From assembly GCA_947491935.1 (NCBI GenBank), contig CANLLF010000001.1:124001-188000 (forward strand): a DNA stretch of 64,000 bases, read 5' to 3'. Shown here in pieces: positions 43,375 through 51,987 of the stretch (its first letter is position 1; every line of letters begins with the position of its first letter). A model generated the notes under the pieces. That model was not told where the DNA came from. It saw only the letters and a list, made by a program, of their open reading frames with translations, and searched no databases. Source of the DNA: an uncultured Roseicyclus sp. GTDB taxonomy: Bacteria; Pseudomonadota; Alphaproteobacteria; Rhodobacterales; Rhodobacteraceae. The translations under genes and the position numbers were made by a program.

Positions 43375-43926
43375 TCAGCGGGCCTTGCGCGCCGCCAGGT
43401 TGCGGCGGGCGTCCTCGAACACCTGCGCCAGGTCTTGAAGACCGTCTGACTTACCCTCATGGGCATCCAGCCGGGCCTCAGGAAGCATCGGGAATGTCAC
43501 AAGCGACACCTCCCAAAGCTCCACTTCCGAAAGGCACCGCAGGCCCCTTTCGTTCTTGTGGGACTTCACGGTGCGATAGCCGATGGAGAGCCCGTCAATC
43601 GCGCCCGCCTTGGTCAGGGCCGCGGCCTCCCGGGCCCGAGCGACCGAATCCAGCAGGCGTCCCTTCACATAGAGGCCACGTGCGTCTTCACGGACCTCAT
43701 CCCAAATCCCGATCGGTTCACGGGGGTCATGCTGCCACAGCATCTTGACCTTCCGGCCATCCCCCAGCGATTTGGCATACGCGCCCTTTTCGACGACATC
43801 CCCGCCCTGATCCTTGGCCCCGAACAACGACGCATAGCCTTCGATGACATGGTCGTCCTTGAGGGTAAGTGTTTCGTCGAACTGGTGGAATTTCACCTCC
43901 AGGCCGCTTGCAGAAATTGATTGCAT
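43375..43926 (-). CDS. GTA prohead protease, HK97 family (g4)
   Basis: A 183-residue serine protease that matures the capsid. VIEGYASLFGAKDQGGDVVE, KMLWQHDPREPIG (His) and GAIDGLSIGYRT (Ser) show the family active site, and EVELWEVSLVTFPMLPEA the C-terminal signature. It begins 9 bases after g3.5 and precedes the capsid gene, as usual. Confidence 0.93.
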   Translation of the reverse strand: MQSISASGLEVKFHQFDETLTLKDDHVIEGYASLFGAKDQGGDVVEKGAYAKSLGDGRKVKMLWQHDPREPIGIWDEVREDARGLYVKGRLLDSVARAREAAALTKAGAIDGLSIGYRTVKSHKNERGLRCLSEVELWEVSLVTFPMLPEARLDAHEGKSDGLQDLAQVFEDARRNLAARKAR

Positions 43927-43935
43927 AACAGGCTC

Positions 43936-44184
43936 CTAGCCGCCGATGTTGAGGTTAAGTAGCTGGTTGATGCCCTGCGCCAGGATGACCGAGACAACGC
44001 CGAAAACCGCCAGCCAAAGGCGCTTCTCCAAGCGTTGCAGCGATGTCTCGATCCCTTCGAGGCGAAAGGTCAGCGCCGCCCATCGCTCCGCCTGCACGCG
44101 TTCATTGGCTTCGATCTTGGCATTGGCCGCGTCGAAGGGCGCGTAGAGGTAGCGGGAGCCGCTGATTTCCTTGGTGTCATTCAT
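43936..44184 (-). CDS. GTA head formation protein (g3.5)
   Basis: An 82-residue protein with a coiled-coil middle (KIEANERVQAERWAALTFRL, IETSLQRLEKRL) and a C-terminal hydrophobic helix (WLAVFGVVSVILAQGINQLL). Position and plan match the g3.5 (rcc01685-type) gene. The start MNDTKEIS is fixed by an ATGA overlap with the portal gene. Confidence 0.85.
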   Translation of the reverse strand: MNDTKEISGSRYLYAPFDAANAKIEANERVQAERWAALTFRLEGIETSLQRLEKRLWLAVFGVVSVILAQGINQLLNLNIGG

Positions 44185-45341
44185 GTGTCCGGCATCTCGG
44201 GCAGGCCCAGAAGGCGGCGCTTCTCCGCATCCGTCAGGAAGGCGGCCTCGCTCACCCGGCGCCACTGCGCCTCGCGCTCGGAGGCCAGCGCCGGAACCCC
44301 GTCCAGATCCGGCGCGATATGGATCACCTCGCCGCTCAACCCCGACAACCAGTGCGACACCGACGCCCAGACCCGCTCGGCAAGGGGCAGGACGGTCAGG
44401 CGATAGAGCGCCCGGTTCGCCTCGGCGTAATTGGCGTAGGTCGCGTCGCCAGGGATGCCCAGAAGCATCGGCGGCACGCCAAAGGCCAGCGCGATATCCC
44501 GCGCGGCGGCATCCTTCGTTTTCTGGAACTCCATATCCGACGGGCTGAAGCCCATCGGTTTCCAATCCAGCCCGCCTTCCAGAAGCATCGGGCGGCCGGC
44601 ATTCCGCGCGCCCTGGTGGTGGCTTTCAAGCTCCATCTGCAGGCGGTCGAACTGGTCCTGGCTCATCGTACCGGCGCCATCGAGGCCGTTGTAAACGATT
44701 GCACCCGACGGACGGGCCGCATTGTCTAGAAGCGCCTTGGACCACCGGGCCGCTGAATTGTGCACATCAATCGCGGTCGCCGCCGCCTGAATGGGCGCAA
44801 GGCCGTAATGGTCATCCTGGGGGTGGAAGTTCCGGATGTGGCAGATCAACTCCGCCGGGTAGCGGTGTTTTTTCGAGCCGACCGTGTAGTCATAGGCCGT
44901 CGCCCAGCCATCCGCGCCCGGCACCAGGTGCATCCGATCCGACCGCAGCACATGCAACTCCGCCGGATACCCCATCTCGGGCATCACCGCTTCCATGTAG
45001 GCATTGCCCGATAGCATCAGCTGCGCGAAGGCGGCCTCCAACAGATCCGCTCGCGTCTGGCCCGCATTGGGCCGCGTCAGCAGCTGCAGCGCCGGATGCG
45101 CATCATAGCGGCGCTCCGCATCGCGGCAGATCACCGGGAGTGCGGCGGCGGCCTCAGCCACGATCTTGATCGCGCGGAAGCCCACCGGGTTGCCCAGAAA
45201 GCCGTTCTTCGTCAAAGACCCCACGTCCCGCGGGCTCCAGACCACGCGGCCCGATGATCCCCATACAGCCAGTTTCGCGCTGGCGGAGGCCTTGGCCTCG
45301 GGTATCACGGGATCCGATTTCTTCAGGAAATCCAGAACCAT
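44181..45341 (-). CDS. GTA portal protein, HK97/lambda type (g3)
   Basis: A 386-residue portal: NGFLGNPVGFRAIKIVAEAA, LQLLTRPNAGQTRADLLEAA, MLSGNAYMEAVMPEMGYPAE and FGVPPMLLGIPGDATYANY are all typical. It forms the DNA-entry ring of the head. It stands 114 bases after the terminase gene. Confidence 0.93.
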   Translation of the reverse strand: MVLDFLKKSDPVIPEAKASASAKLAVWGSSGRVVWSPRDVGSLTKNGFLGNPVGFRAIKIVAEAAAALPVICRDAERRYDAHPALQLLTRPNAGQTRADLLEAAFAQLMLSGNAYMEAVMPEMGYPAELHVLRSDRMHLVPGADGWATAYDYTVGSKKHRYPAELICHIRNFHPQDDHYGLAPIQAAATAIDVHNSAARWSKALLDNAARPSGAIVYNGLDGAGTMSQDQFDRLQMELESHHQGARNAGRPMLLEGGLDWKPMGFSPSDMEFQKTKDAAARDIALAFGVPPMLLGIPGDATYANYAEANRALYRLTVLPLAERVWASVSHWLSGLSGEVIHIAPDLDGVPALASEREAQWRRVSEAAFLTDAEKRRLLGLPEMPDT

Positions 45342-45455
45342 ATGAGCCTCTCCTCAAGTCATGCATGGAGAACGGGCTGGCGTTCGTCGCCACCCGGTCC
45401 CTTGGCGGAACCCGCCGTTGCAGCGGCCCGCGGGGCCGCCCGTTTCAGTTGATTG

Positions 45456-46865
45456 TCAAAGCGGCCGGATCGCCGGGTTCAGGCGATTGCCCGCTGGCAC
45501 CAGCATGCCTTCCGTCAGGGCCCAGACCAGCGCGTCAACGCGGTCCGGTGAGCCCTGGCCCTGATAACCCGTCAGGGCCATCTTGCACATTTCGTCTTCC
45601 AACTCGGCGTGCAGCCCCACATGGCGGATCCGGCCCTGTTCGTAGAGCGCGGCGACCGGTTCAGCCCGTGCCACCTTGCCCTTGGAGGCACGCACCGCGC
45701 GGTAGTTCACTGTCGGGTCGACCTGCCGCATCATCGTCTGCACCAGGTCGCCGCCCTGATTGACCTCGGCCACCATCCGAGCGGCGCCGTATTTGTGATA
45801 GGCCATCACGGCGGTCTCGGCCCAGCCCTGCGGCGACGCCGCGCGGACCGAACAATCGTCGATCACCACCGCGTGCCAGTCGGCCGGATTGCCGGTCTCA
45901 ACCACCCCCACCACCACAATTCCACAGGCATCCGAGCCCTCGTGGCCCGTCACCGGCGGATCAACCGCCACAATCACGCGGGCGCCGTCCGGCACTCGGT
46001 TTGTACGCAGCCGGTCGATCTCGTTGCGCGTCCAAAGCGCGCCATCGACATCGTCCATCAAGACACCGTCCAACTCCTGTCGGCCAAGGCGTGTATCGCC
46101 GTAGCGCGCGCGCACCTCTTTCAGGAACGAATCCGCCAGGTAGGCTGAATTCGCCTCCGTCGGTGCATGGGAATGGGCCACACCCTCGCGCGCCAGCAAT
46201 TCCTTAAGCACGTTAACGTTTCGCGGGGTCGTCGTGACCACCTGCTGCGGGTGCTGCCCCAGGCGAAGCCCGAATTGCAGCATATCCCAGGTCTCTTGCG
46301 CCTTTGGCCACTTGGCCAATTCGTCGGACCAGGCCAGATCGAATTGCGGCCCCCGAAGCGCCTCGGGATCATGGGCGGAGTAGACCCGCGCTTCCGCCCC
46401 GTTTGGCCAGACAAGCATCCGTTCTCCCGCCACCCATCGCGGCGCCCGATCGGGCGGAGAGCAGGCAATCAACCCGCTCTCACCCTTCACCATCACCGCC
46501 AGCGCCTGGTCGTATGTTTCTCCGACAAGCGCGACGCGGCGGGCCCGACCCGGAGCGTCGGGGGTGGACCCCTCCACCATCGACCGCACCCATTCCGCCC
46601 CGGCGCGGGTCTTGCCCGCACCGCGCCCGCCGAGGACAACCCAGGTTGTCCAGTCGCCCTCCGGCGGCAATTGATGCGGCAATGCCCAGAACTCGAAGAG
46701 CCAGGGCAAGGCCGCCAACGCATTGTCATTCAGGCTCGCCAGAAACGCCGCTTCCGTGTCCTCGTCCACGGAGGCAAGCCAGGCGGAGCCCGATCTCAGC
46801 TCGTGCTTCGTCGAGATCGAGTTGTCCTGTTCCCGCATCTCCGAACCGTTTGCACCCTGCGACAC
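45456..46865 (-). CDS. GTA terminase large subunit (g2)
   Basis: A 469-residue packaging motor. Walker A is GGRGAGKTRAG (about residues 79-86), Walker B lies in FDLAWSDELAKW, and the nuclease domain has VAVDPPVTGHEGSDA and SPDRVDALVWALTEG. The annotated ATG makes it overlap g1 by 140 bases. Conserved sequence (LASLNDNALAALPWLFEFWA) begins only at about residue 42, so an internal ATG (residue 10) or GTG (residue 33) may be the true start. Confidence 0.92.
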   Translation of the reverse strand: MSQGANGSEMREQDNSISTKHELRSGSAWLASVDEDTEAAFLASLNDNALAALPWLFEFWALPHQLPPEGDWTTWVVLGGRGAGKTRAGAEWVRSMVEGSTPDAPGRARRVALVGETYDQALAVMVKGESGLIACSPPDRAPRWVAGERMLVWPNGAEARVYSAHDPEALRGPQFDLAWSDELAKWPKAQETWDMLQFGLRLGQHPQQVVTTTPRNVNVLKELLAREGVAHSHAPTEANSAYLADSFLKEVRARYGDTRLGRQELDGVLMDDVDGALWTRNEIDRLRTNRVPDGARVIVAVDPPVTGHEGSDACGIVVVGVVETGNPADWHAVVIDDCSVRAASPQGWAETAVMAYHKYGAARMVAEVNQGGDLVQTMMRQVDPTVNYRAVRASKGKVARAEPVAALYEQGRIRHVGLHAELEDEMCKMALTGYQGQGSPDRVDALVWALTEGMLVPAGNRLNPAIRPL

Positions 46866-47082
46866 GTGCTTTCTCCCGCATTTCCATCGCGTGAAGATAT
46901 GCGCCGTTCAGCTGGCGCACGCTCTTCACAACGTCTCCATCTCCAGTCTCGGGGGTCGATTCAAGCTGATCGCAGCTTTTCCTCAACACCCGGACTGCTC
47001 GATCGAATGCATCGCGCGCTTCCGCCACCAGGGCTTCAGCGCGATCTGCATCCAGGTCGTCCTTCTCAATGATCATGTTCAT
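46726..47082 (-). CDS. GTA terminase small subunit-like protein (g1)
   Basis: A 118-residue mostly helical protein (DADRAEALVAEARDAFDRAV, KSVRQLNGAYLHAMEMREKA) at the g1 position. In GTAs this protein works with g2 but lacks specific DNA recognition, which fits packaging of random host DNA. The ATG follows GAGGAAAAGATC, a good ribosome-binding site. The 3' third overlaps the terminase frame. Confidence 0.83.
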   Translation of the reverse strand: MNMIIEKDDLDADRAEALVAEARDAFDRAVRVLRKSCDQLESTPETGDGDVVKSVRQLNGAYLHAMEMREKARVAGCKRFGDAGTGQLDLDEARAEIGLRLACLRGRGHGSGVSGEPE

Positions 47083-47544
47083 GATCTTTTCCTCGCGTCC
47101 GTGAATCCACTCCCGGGCACGAGCAGGATGGGGGCGTTTTCTTGCAGGCCGGATGAGGCTGCCACCCCGTCCGGCACATAGGCACAAAAAAACGACCCGA
47201 GGGGCGTGATCCCCAGGCCGTTAACCCACATCTTCCAGCGTGCCTAAAGAGGTGCCATGGGGCGTTCGGTGGGTCAAGAAGTTTTGCGTTTTCATATGGT
47301 TAACCGGTCCACCGCGCGCTAACCGGATATTAACCAGACCCGCAAAGATGGCACGAAATCAACGCGTTGGCACCGCCTCGCGAAGCCCTTCGGACGGCAC
47401 ACACGCCGTCTTCCTTTGCCAATTATTCACCTGCACCGATCCCGCATCCCGCCCGGCACCTGCGATCCTGCCGCAAAACGGCCGATACTCACCGCGCGCG
47501 GGCCGGTGGGACGGGGCATCGCCCCTCTCCCGCCTCCGCTCGAT
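47083..47544. other. non-coding stretch upstream of the GTA cluster
   Basis: Four hundred and sixty-two bases between the mltG stop and the g1 start, with no convincing gene on either strand. The stretch 47225-47336 is AT-richer than its surroundings and contains several TTAACC words and one CtrA-like box. It should contain the GTA promoter. Confidence 0.7.
47319..47335 (-). promoter_or_regulatory. CtrA-like box upstream of the GTA operon
   Basis: CTAA-CCGGATA-TTAACC is one mismatch from the CtrA consensus TTAA-N7-TTAA(C). It is 237 bases before the g1 start, with another TTAACC word at 47300-47305. CtrA governs GTA expression in Rhodobacterales, partly through GafA, so a direct or vestigial site is plausible. 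This is an inference from one motif. Confidence 0.4.
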
Positions 47545-48705
47545 TCAATTGTCGGTGGCCCGCTCCGCCTCGATCTCGCGCCAGCGCGCCACGTTGCGGT
47601 TGTGCTCCTCCAACGTCACCGCAAAGGCGTGCCCGCCAGTGCCATCGGCCACGAAGAAGATGAAATCGGTGCTGTCGGGGTTCAGGGCCGCCTCAATCGC
47701 GGCCTGCCCCGGATTGGCAATGGGGGTCGGCGGCAGCCCGTCGATCACATAGGTGTTCCAAGGCGTCTCCGCCCGCAACTCCGATTGCCGCAGGCCACGC
47801 CCCAGAATGCCGCGCCCATTGGTGACGCCGTAAATTACCGTCGGGTCGGTCTGGAGCCGCATCCCCTGGTTCAACCGGTTGGTGAACACGCTCGCCACTC
47901 GCCCCCGTTCCTCGGGCACGGATGTTTCCTTCTCGATGATCGACGCCAGGATCAGGGCCTCCTCCGGCGTTGAAACCGGCAGGTCCGCCGCGCGGTTCTC
48001 CCACGCCGCCGCCAGAATCCGCTCCTGCGCGGCTTGCATCTCGGCCAGCAACTCCGCCCGGTCGTCCCCGCGGCTCACCTCGATCGTCGCGGGTGCCAGC
48101 GTTCCCTCCGCGGGAACATCGACAACCTCTCCGTCCAGGAAATCCGCCGCCAACAGGCCCTGCACGACCTGCCAGGATGTCAGGCCCTCTGGGATCACCA
48201 GCCGGTAGAGCATCGGTGTCTGCGCCGCGACAAGGTCCGCGTATTCCTGCGGAACGCCGTCTTCATAGGCAAACCGCACAATCTCTTCCACCTCACCGCT
48301 GCCTGGCAGGCGTTCGCTCAGACGCAATTCTCCGGTGCCCGAATTCCGCAACACGTAAGTTGCCCGATACCGGAAGGAGGACGGCCCCCCGGCTGTCACG
48401 ATATCCAGCACCTCTTCCATGGTGGCGCGCGCCGGGATCTCGTAATTCCCGAACCGCAGATCGCCCGCCCGGTCCACCGCGCGAACGCCCACACGGAACA
48501 CCGTCGCGGACCGGATCGCGCCGACCTCCTCCAAGCGCTCCGAAACGCGGGCCAGCGTATCACCCTGCTCCACTTCGAAAAACGCCGCCGTTTCAAGCGG
48601 CCCCTCGGCATTCCATTGCCGCTGTCCCCATCCCAGGGCCGCCGCCGCCGCAATGAGCGCGATAATCAGGAACGAGATCCCGTTTGCGGCAATGTGCTTC
48701 CACAT
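47545..48705 (-). CDS. mltG: endolytic transglycosylase MltG
   Basis: A 386-residue YceG-family enzyme anchored by one N-terminal helix (about residues 9-25). A LysM-like region (FFEVEQGDTLARVSERLEEV) precedes the catalytic domain with the essential Glu in ILASIIEKETSVPEE and LQTDPTVIYG, TPWNTYVIDGLPPTPIANPG. It cuts nascent glycan strands and is thought to end their elongation. It is 5 bases downstream of fabF. Confidence 0.94.
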   Translation of the reverse strand: MWKHIAANGISFLIIALIAAAAALGWGQRQWNAEGPLETAAFFEVEQGDTLARVSERLEEVGAIRSATVFRVGVRAVDRAGDLRFGNYEIPARATMEEVLDIVTAGGPSSFRYRATYVLRNSGTGELRLSERLPGSGEVEEIVRFAYEDGVPQEYADLVAAQTPMLYRLVIPEGLTSWQVVQGLLAADFLDGEVVDVPAEGTLAPATIEVSRGDDRAELLAEMQAAQERILAAAWENRAADLPVSTPEEALILASIIEKETSVPEERGRVASVFTNRLNQGMRLQTDPTVIYGVTNGRGILGRGLRQSELRAETPWNTYVIDGLPPTPIANPGQAAIEAALNPDSTDFIFFVADGTGGHAFAVTLEEHNRNVARWREIEAERATDN

Positions 48706-48710
48706 CGGCT

Positions 48711-49967
48711 CTACACCCGCCCCATGATCAGGCAGGCATTGGTGCCGCCAAACCCGAAGGAGTTCGACTGGACCACGTTGATTTCCCCCTCCTGCTTAGC
48801 ATTGGCGCACAGATTGATCGCCGTCTCCGCCGCCGGATTGTCGAGGTTGATCGTCGGCGGGGCCACATTATCCCGGATCGCCAGAATGCTGAATATCGCC
48901 TCAATCGCACCGGCCGCGCCCAACAAATGCCCGGTCATCGACTTGGTGGACGACATCCGCAGATCGGCGCAATGATCCCCCATCAGCCGCTCCACCGCGC
49001 CCAACTCGATCGTGTCGGCCATGGTCGATGTGCCGTGCGCGTTGACATAGTCAATTGCGCTCGGCTCCAGCCCGGCCCGCTTCAACGCCGCCCGCATCGC
49101 CCGCTCAGCGCCTTCGTGGTCCGGCGGCGGGGCCGTGATGTGATAGGCATCGCCGCTGAGCCCGTAGCCCAGGATTTCCGCGTAGATCGTCGCGCCCCGC
49201 GCCTTGGCGTGCTCATATTCCTCCAGCACAACCATCCCCGCGCCTTCACCCATCACGAACCCGTCGGAATCGCTGTCCCAAGGGCGCGAGGCCTTCTCCG
49301 GCTCATCCGCGCGCTTCGTCGACAGCGCCTTGCAGGCATTGAAGCCCGCGATACCAATCGCGCAAATCGGGCTCTCCGCCCCGCCCGCGATCATCACGTC
49401 CGCATCATCCAGCGCGATCAGCCGCGCCGCATCGCCGATAGCATGGGCGCCCGTCGAACAAGCCGTTACAACCGAGTGGTTCGGGCCCTTGAAGCCATAG
49501 CGGATCGACACCTGCCCCGAGATCAGGTTGATCAACGCGCCCGGCACAAAGAACGGCGACACCCGCCGCGGCCCGCGTTCGTTCAGCGTGATCGACGTAT
49601 CCGCAATCGACGACAATCCGCCGATCCCAGCCCCGATCAGGCAGCCGGTCCGCTCCAGGCTTTCGGTGTCGCTCGGCGTCCACCCGGCATCGTCCACGGC
49701 CTGAACCGCGGCCGCCATACCGTACAGGATGAAATCATCCACCTTGCGCTGTTCCTTGGGCTCCATCCACTGATCGGGATTGAACGTCCCGTCCGTGCCG
49801 TCGCCCCGCGGCAATTCGCAGGCATAGGTGGTGCCGAACCCTGTCGGATCAAACCGCGTGATCGGCCCCGCACCCGATTGACCGGCCAGAAGGCGCGTCC
49901 ATGTCTCTTCGACACCGCATGCCAACGGCGTCACCAGCCCCAGCCCCGTCACAACCACTCGACGCAT
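48711..49967 (-). CDS. fabF: beta-ketoacyl-ACP synthase II
   Basis: A 418-residue condensing enzyme. Catalytic Cys is in VTACSTGAHA and His residues in NAHGTSTMADT and TGHLLGAAGAIEA. The start MRRVVVTGLGLVTP is the family N-terminus. It elongates acyl chains, including palmitoleoyl-ACP. In many bacteria fabF follows acpP directly; here 1.56 kb with two opposite-strand genes lies between them. Confidence 0.94.
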   Translation of the reverse strand: MRRVVVTGLGLVTPLACGVEETWTRLLAGQSGAGPITRFDPTGFGTTYACELPRGDGTDGTFNPDQWMEPKEQRKVDDFILYGMAAAVQAVDDAGWTPSDTESLERTGCLIGAGIGGLSSIADTSITLNERGPRRVSPFFVPGALINLISGQVSIRYGFKGPNHSVVTACSTGAHAIGDAARLIALDDADVMIAGGAESPICAIGIAGFNACKALSTKRADEPEKASRPWDSDSDGFVMGEGAGMVVLEEYEHAKARGATIYAEILGYGLSGDAYHITAPPPDHEGAERAMRAALKRAGLEPSAIDYVNAHGTSTMADTIELGAVERLMGDHCADLRMSSTKSMTGHLLGAAGAIEAIFSILAIRDNVAPPTINLDNPAAETAINLCANAKQEGEINVVQSNSFGFGGTNACLIMGRV

Positions 49968-50112
49968 GCCCAAACCCCTTTTTTCGACGTATTTGCGCGT
50001 CCAGATACCGGAAAGGCGGGACCGCGCGCAATCCCCGTAGATCGGCTGGGCGGTCAATTGCTTGGCGCGACAGGCTTGCCAGGCCGTGCGTCACAGCCCC
50101 ACACTCTGCCCA

Positions 50113-50964
50113 ATGTCCGAACCTTCATTCCGCTACACGCCCTTCCCGTCCGGCCCTGCGCACCGGCATGTCGCCTATTCCTTCGCCGCGAAGGGGCATA
50201 TCGGCTATCGAACCGACAAGATCCTGCCCACCGGGCTGGTCGTTGCAATCATGTCCTTCGGAGCAGGCCACCGCCTCGGGCCGGATCCTGTGCCCGAACA
50301 CAACCCGATCTTTGAGAATGCCTGGGTACAGGGCAACTGGACCCGACCCCTCTATCACACGCCGATGAACGGCACCGGCGTTGTGGGCCTCGCCATACCG
50401 CCACAAACGCTCATGCGCCTGACGGGGCAGCCAACCTTGCGCCTGACCGACCGTGTGGCCCCCGCCAACGCGGTCCTTCCCGCGCCGATCTACGCGGCGA
50501 TGACGGCGCTGGCCGGGCGGGCGGAGGATGCCGATGCCCATGCCGCGCTCCACGATCTTGTTGATCGGACCGCCATTCACCTCGTCGCCCCCTGGATCGA
50601 CACCCTTCACGACAGGATCGCGGCCGCACAAGGCGATGTTGACCTGCCCCGCCTTTATGCCGAGTTGCCGGTCTCGGAACGCAAGGCACGGGATGCGTTC
50701 AAAGACGCCATCGGCCTGACCCCGCGCCATGCCGCCCGCATTCAGCGGCTTCTGGCCCTGCTCGGGGCGGTCGATCCGGCCCGCAACGTCGATTGGACAA
50801 CCTTGGCCCATGCGCACGGGTTTTTCGATCAGGCCCATTTCAACAACGAATTCCGCAAGCTGACCGGCCTTTACCCCTCCAAATACCTCGATGACCGCCG
50901 CATCGCTTACCCCGATGCCCGACGGGGGGAGCATGTGAGCTTCACCCCGCAAGACGTGCCGTAA
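50113..50964 (+). CDS. AraC family transcriptional regulator
   Basis: A 283-residue protein. The C-terminal 95 or so residues hold an AraC/XylS helix-turn-helix (SERKARDAFKDAIGLTPRHA, TLAHAHGFFDQAHFNNEFRK, LTGLYPSKYLDDRR). The N-terminal part (VAIMSFGAGHRLG, GLAIPPQTLMRLTGQ) resembles the sensory domain of short AraC regulators. A SRPBCC gene follows after 68 bases, the probable target or partner. The pair sits on the opposite strand within the fatty-acid gene run. Confidence 0.85.
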   Translation: MSEPSFRYTPFPSGPAHRHVAYSFAAKGHIGYRTDKILPTGLVVAIMSFGAGHRLGPDPVPEHNPIFENAWVQGNWTRPLYHTPMNGTGVVGLAIPPQTLMRLTGQPTLRLTDRVAPANAVLPAPIYAAMTALAGRAEDADAHAALHDLVDRTAIHLVAPWIDTLHDRIAAAQGDVDLPRLYAELPVSERKARDAFKDAIGLTPRHAARIQRLLALLGAVDPARNVDWTTLAHAHGFFDQAHFNNEFRKLTGLYPSKYLDDRRIAYPDARRGEHVSFTPQDVP

Positions 50965-51032
50965 CTTACAATCGCCCGCGCCCCTCCGGCAGTAGCGTCT
51001 TCGCGACGACACTGAACCCGAAGGAGCCCAAA

Positions 51033-51446
51033 ATGCGTGTTGCGATAGCCAATCTGTCACTTCCCGCCGACACGATATGGTCGGCCCTGACAACGCCGGA
51101 GGAAATGGCGAAGTGGATGGGGGATGTCACCAACCTGACCACGGAAGATGGCGGCGCCTTGCGGATGGGCTCAAAGATCCGCTTCACAACGCGCGGCAAG
51201 CAGGTGGAAAGCAAGGTGATTGCCTTTGAACCGAACCGCCGGTTGTCGCTCCGCGCGCAACAGGGGCCGGTGCAGGCCGTCTATACCTATGAATTGCACG
51301 GCGCGGGGCCGGTCCGCGTGACCCACGACATCGAGTGCCACGTGCGCGGCCTTCTCGGCCTTCTACGCCCGCTGATCGCGCGCACGCTACGGCGCACCGA
51401 CGGCGGGCAGCTGGATCGACTGGAACGGCACCTCGCCGAGAAGTGA
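51033..51446 (+). CDS. SRPBCC family protein (START/AHSA1-like)
   Basis: A 137-residue protein with a helix-grip fold pattern: LSLPADTIWSALTTPEEMAK, ESKVIAFEPNRRLSLRAQQG, VRVTHDIECHVRGLLG. Such proteins bind hydrophobic ligands in a cavity. No ligand can be named. It follows the AraC-type regulator gene. Confidence 0.85.
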   Translation: MRVAIANLSLPADTIWSALTTPEEMAKWMGDVTNLTTEDGGALRMGSKIRFTTRGKQVESKVIAFEPNRRLSLRAQQGPVQAVYTYELHGAGPVRVTHDIECHVRGLLGLLRPLIARTLRRTDGGQLDRLERHLAEK

Positions 51447-51473
51447 CCTGGCCGGAACCGTCATACCAAACAA

Positions 51474-51505
51474 AAACGGCGCCCGGATCACTCCGAACGC
51501 CGTTT
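51474..51505. terminator. bidirectional terminator between SRPBCC gene and acpP
   Basis: An 8-bp stem AAACGGCG / CGCCGTTT contains an inner CGGA / TCCG stem. On the minus strand it is followed by TTTTTG (acpP side), on the plus strand by TTTGATCTT. Confidence 0.85.
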
Positions 51506-51524
51506 GATCTTCTAGAAGATGCGC

Positions 51525-51758
51525 TTACTGCGCTTCTTTGATGAACTTCACCGCATCGCCGAAGGTCTGGATCGTCTCGGCCGCGTCGTCGGGGATCTCG
51601 ATGCCGAACTCTTCTTCGAACGCCATCACCAGCTCGACCGTGTCAAGCGAATCTGCGCCCAGATCGTCAATGAACGAGGCCGATTCAGTCACCTTGTCCT
51701 CTTCCACACTCAAGTGCTCCACAACGATCTTTTTCACGCGGTCTGCGATGTCGCTCAT
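51525..51758 (-). CDS. acpP: acyl carrier protein
   Basis: A 77-residue acidic protein. The phosphopantetheine Ser is in [18 protein letters not shown]. The start [16 protein letters not shown] is the standard one. It carries growing acyl chains for the Fab enzymes encoded around it and lies 229 bases after fabG. Confidence 0.97.
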   Translation of the reverse strand: MSDIADRVKKIVVEHLSVEEDKVTESASFIDDLGADSLDTVELVMAFEEEFGIEIPDDAAETIQTFGDAVKFIKEAQ

Positions 51759-51987
51759 GTTTCGTTCCTCATCTTGCTCAGGGATATGCCGATGCTGGCT
51801 GCCCTGGTTCCACTTCGTGCCGTTCTGGCCGCTCACTTCGCCTTTAACCACCTTCAGACAGGTGGGGAAGGCCGGGCCGGGGAACAAGCCCTCCGGCAAT
51901 CTCGCGCCGCCTATAGCATATGTTGCGGCCATGGCAATGCCTTGCACCCGCCTTTCTGACGCCGGGGAAAGCGCCGTCCACAACCTG

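Larger units (their letters stand above)
31876..47082 (-). mobile_element. gene transfer agent (RcGTA-type) structural gene cluster
   Basis: A 15.2-kb single-strand run in the order g1, g2, g3, g3.5, g4, g5, g6, g7, g8, g9, g10, g10.1, g11, g12, g13, g14, g15 of the Rhodobacter capsulatus GTA, plus a DUF2793 gene. All frames are open. There is no integrase, replication gene, lysis cassette or attachment site, and the cluster lies between housekeeping genes (mltG and cysE), so it reads as a resident, vertically kept GTA and not a prophage. Such particles package random host DNA and deliver it to relatives. The GTA regulators, tail/head fibre and lysis genes known from other loci are not in the window. 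Confidence 0.93.

Noticed and set aside
41366-43438. A 690-codon plus-strand open frame across the GTA capsid and connector genes
   Set aside because: It is antisense to well-recognised GTA genes in their codon phase, and its His/Gly/Arg-rich translation has no family features.
31876-47082. Integrated prophage
   Set aside because: No integrase, repressor, replication or lysis genes and no attachment repeats. Gene order is that of a GTA between housekeeping genes.
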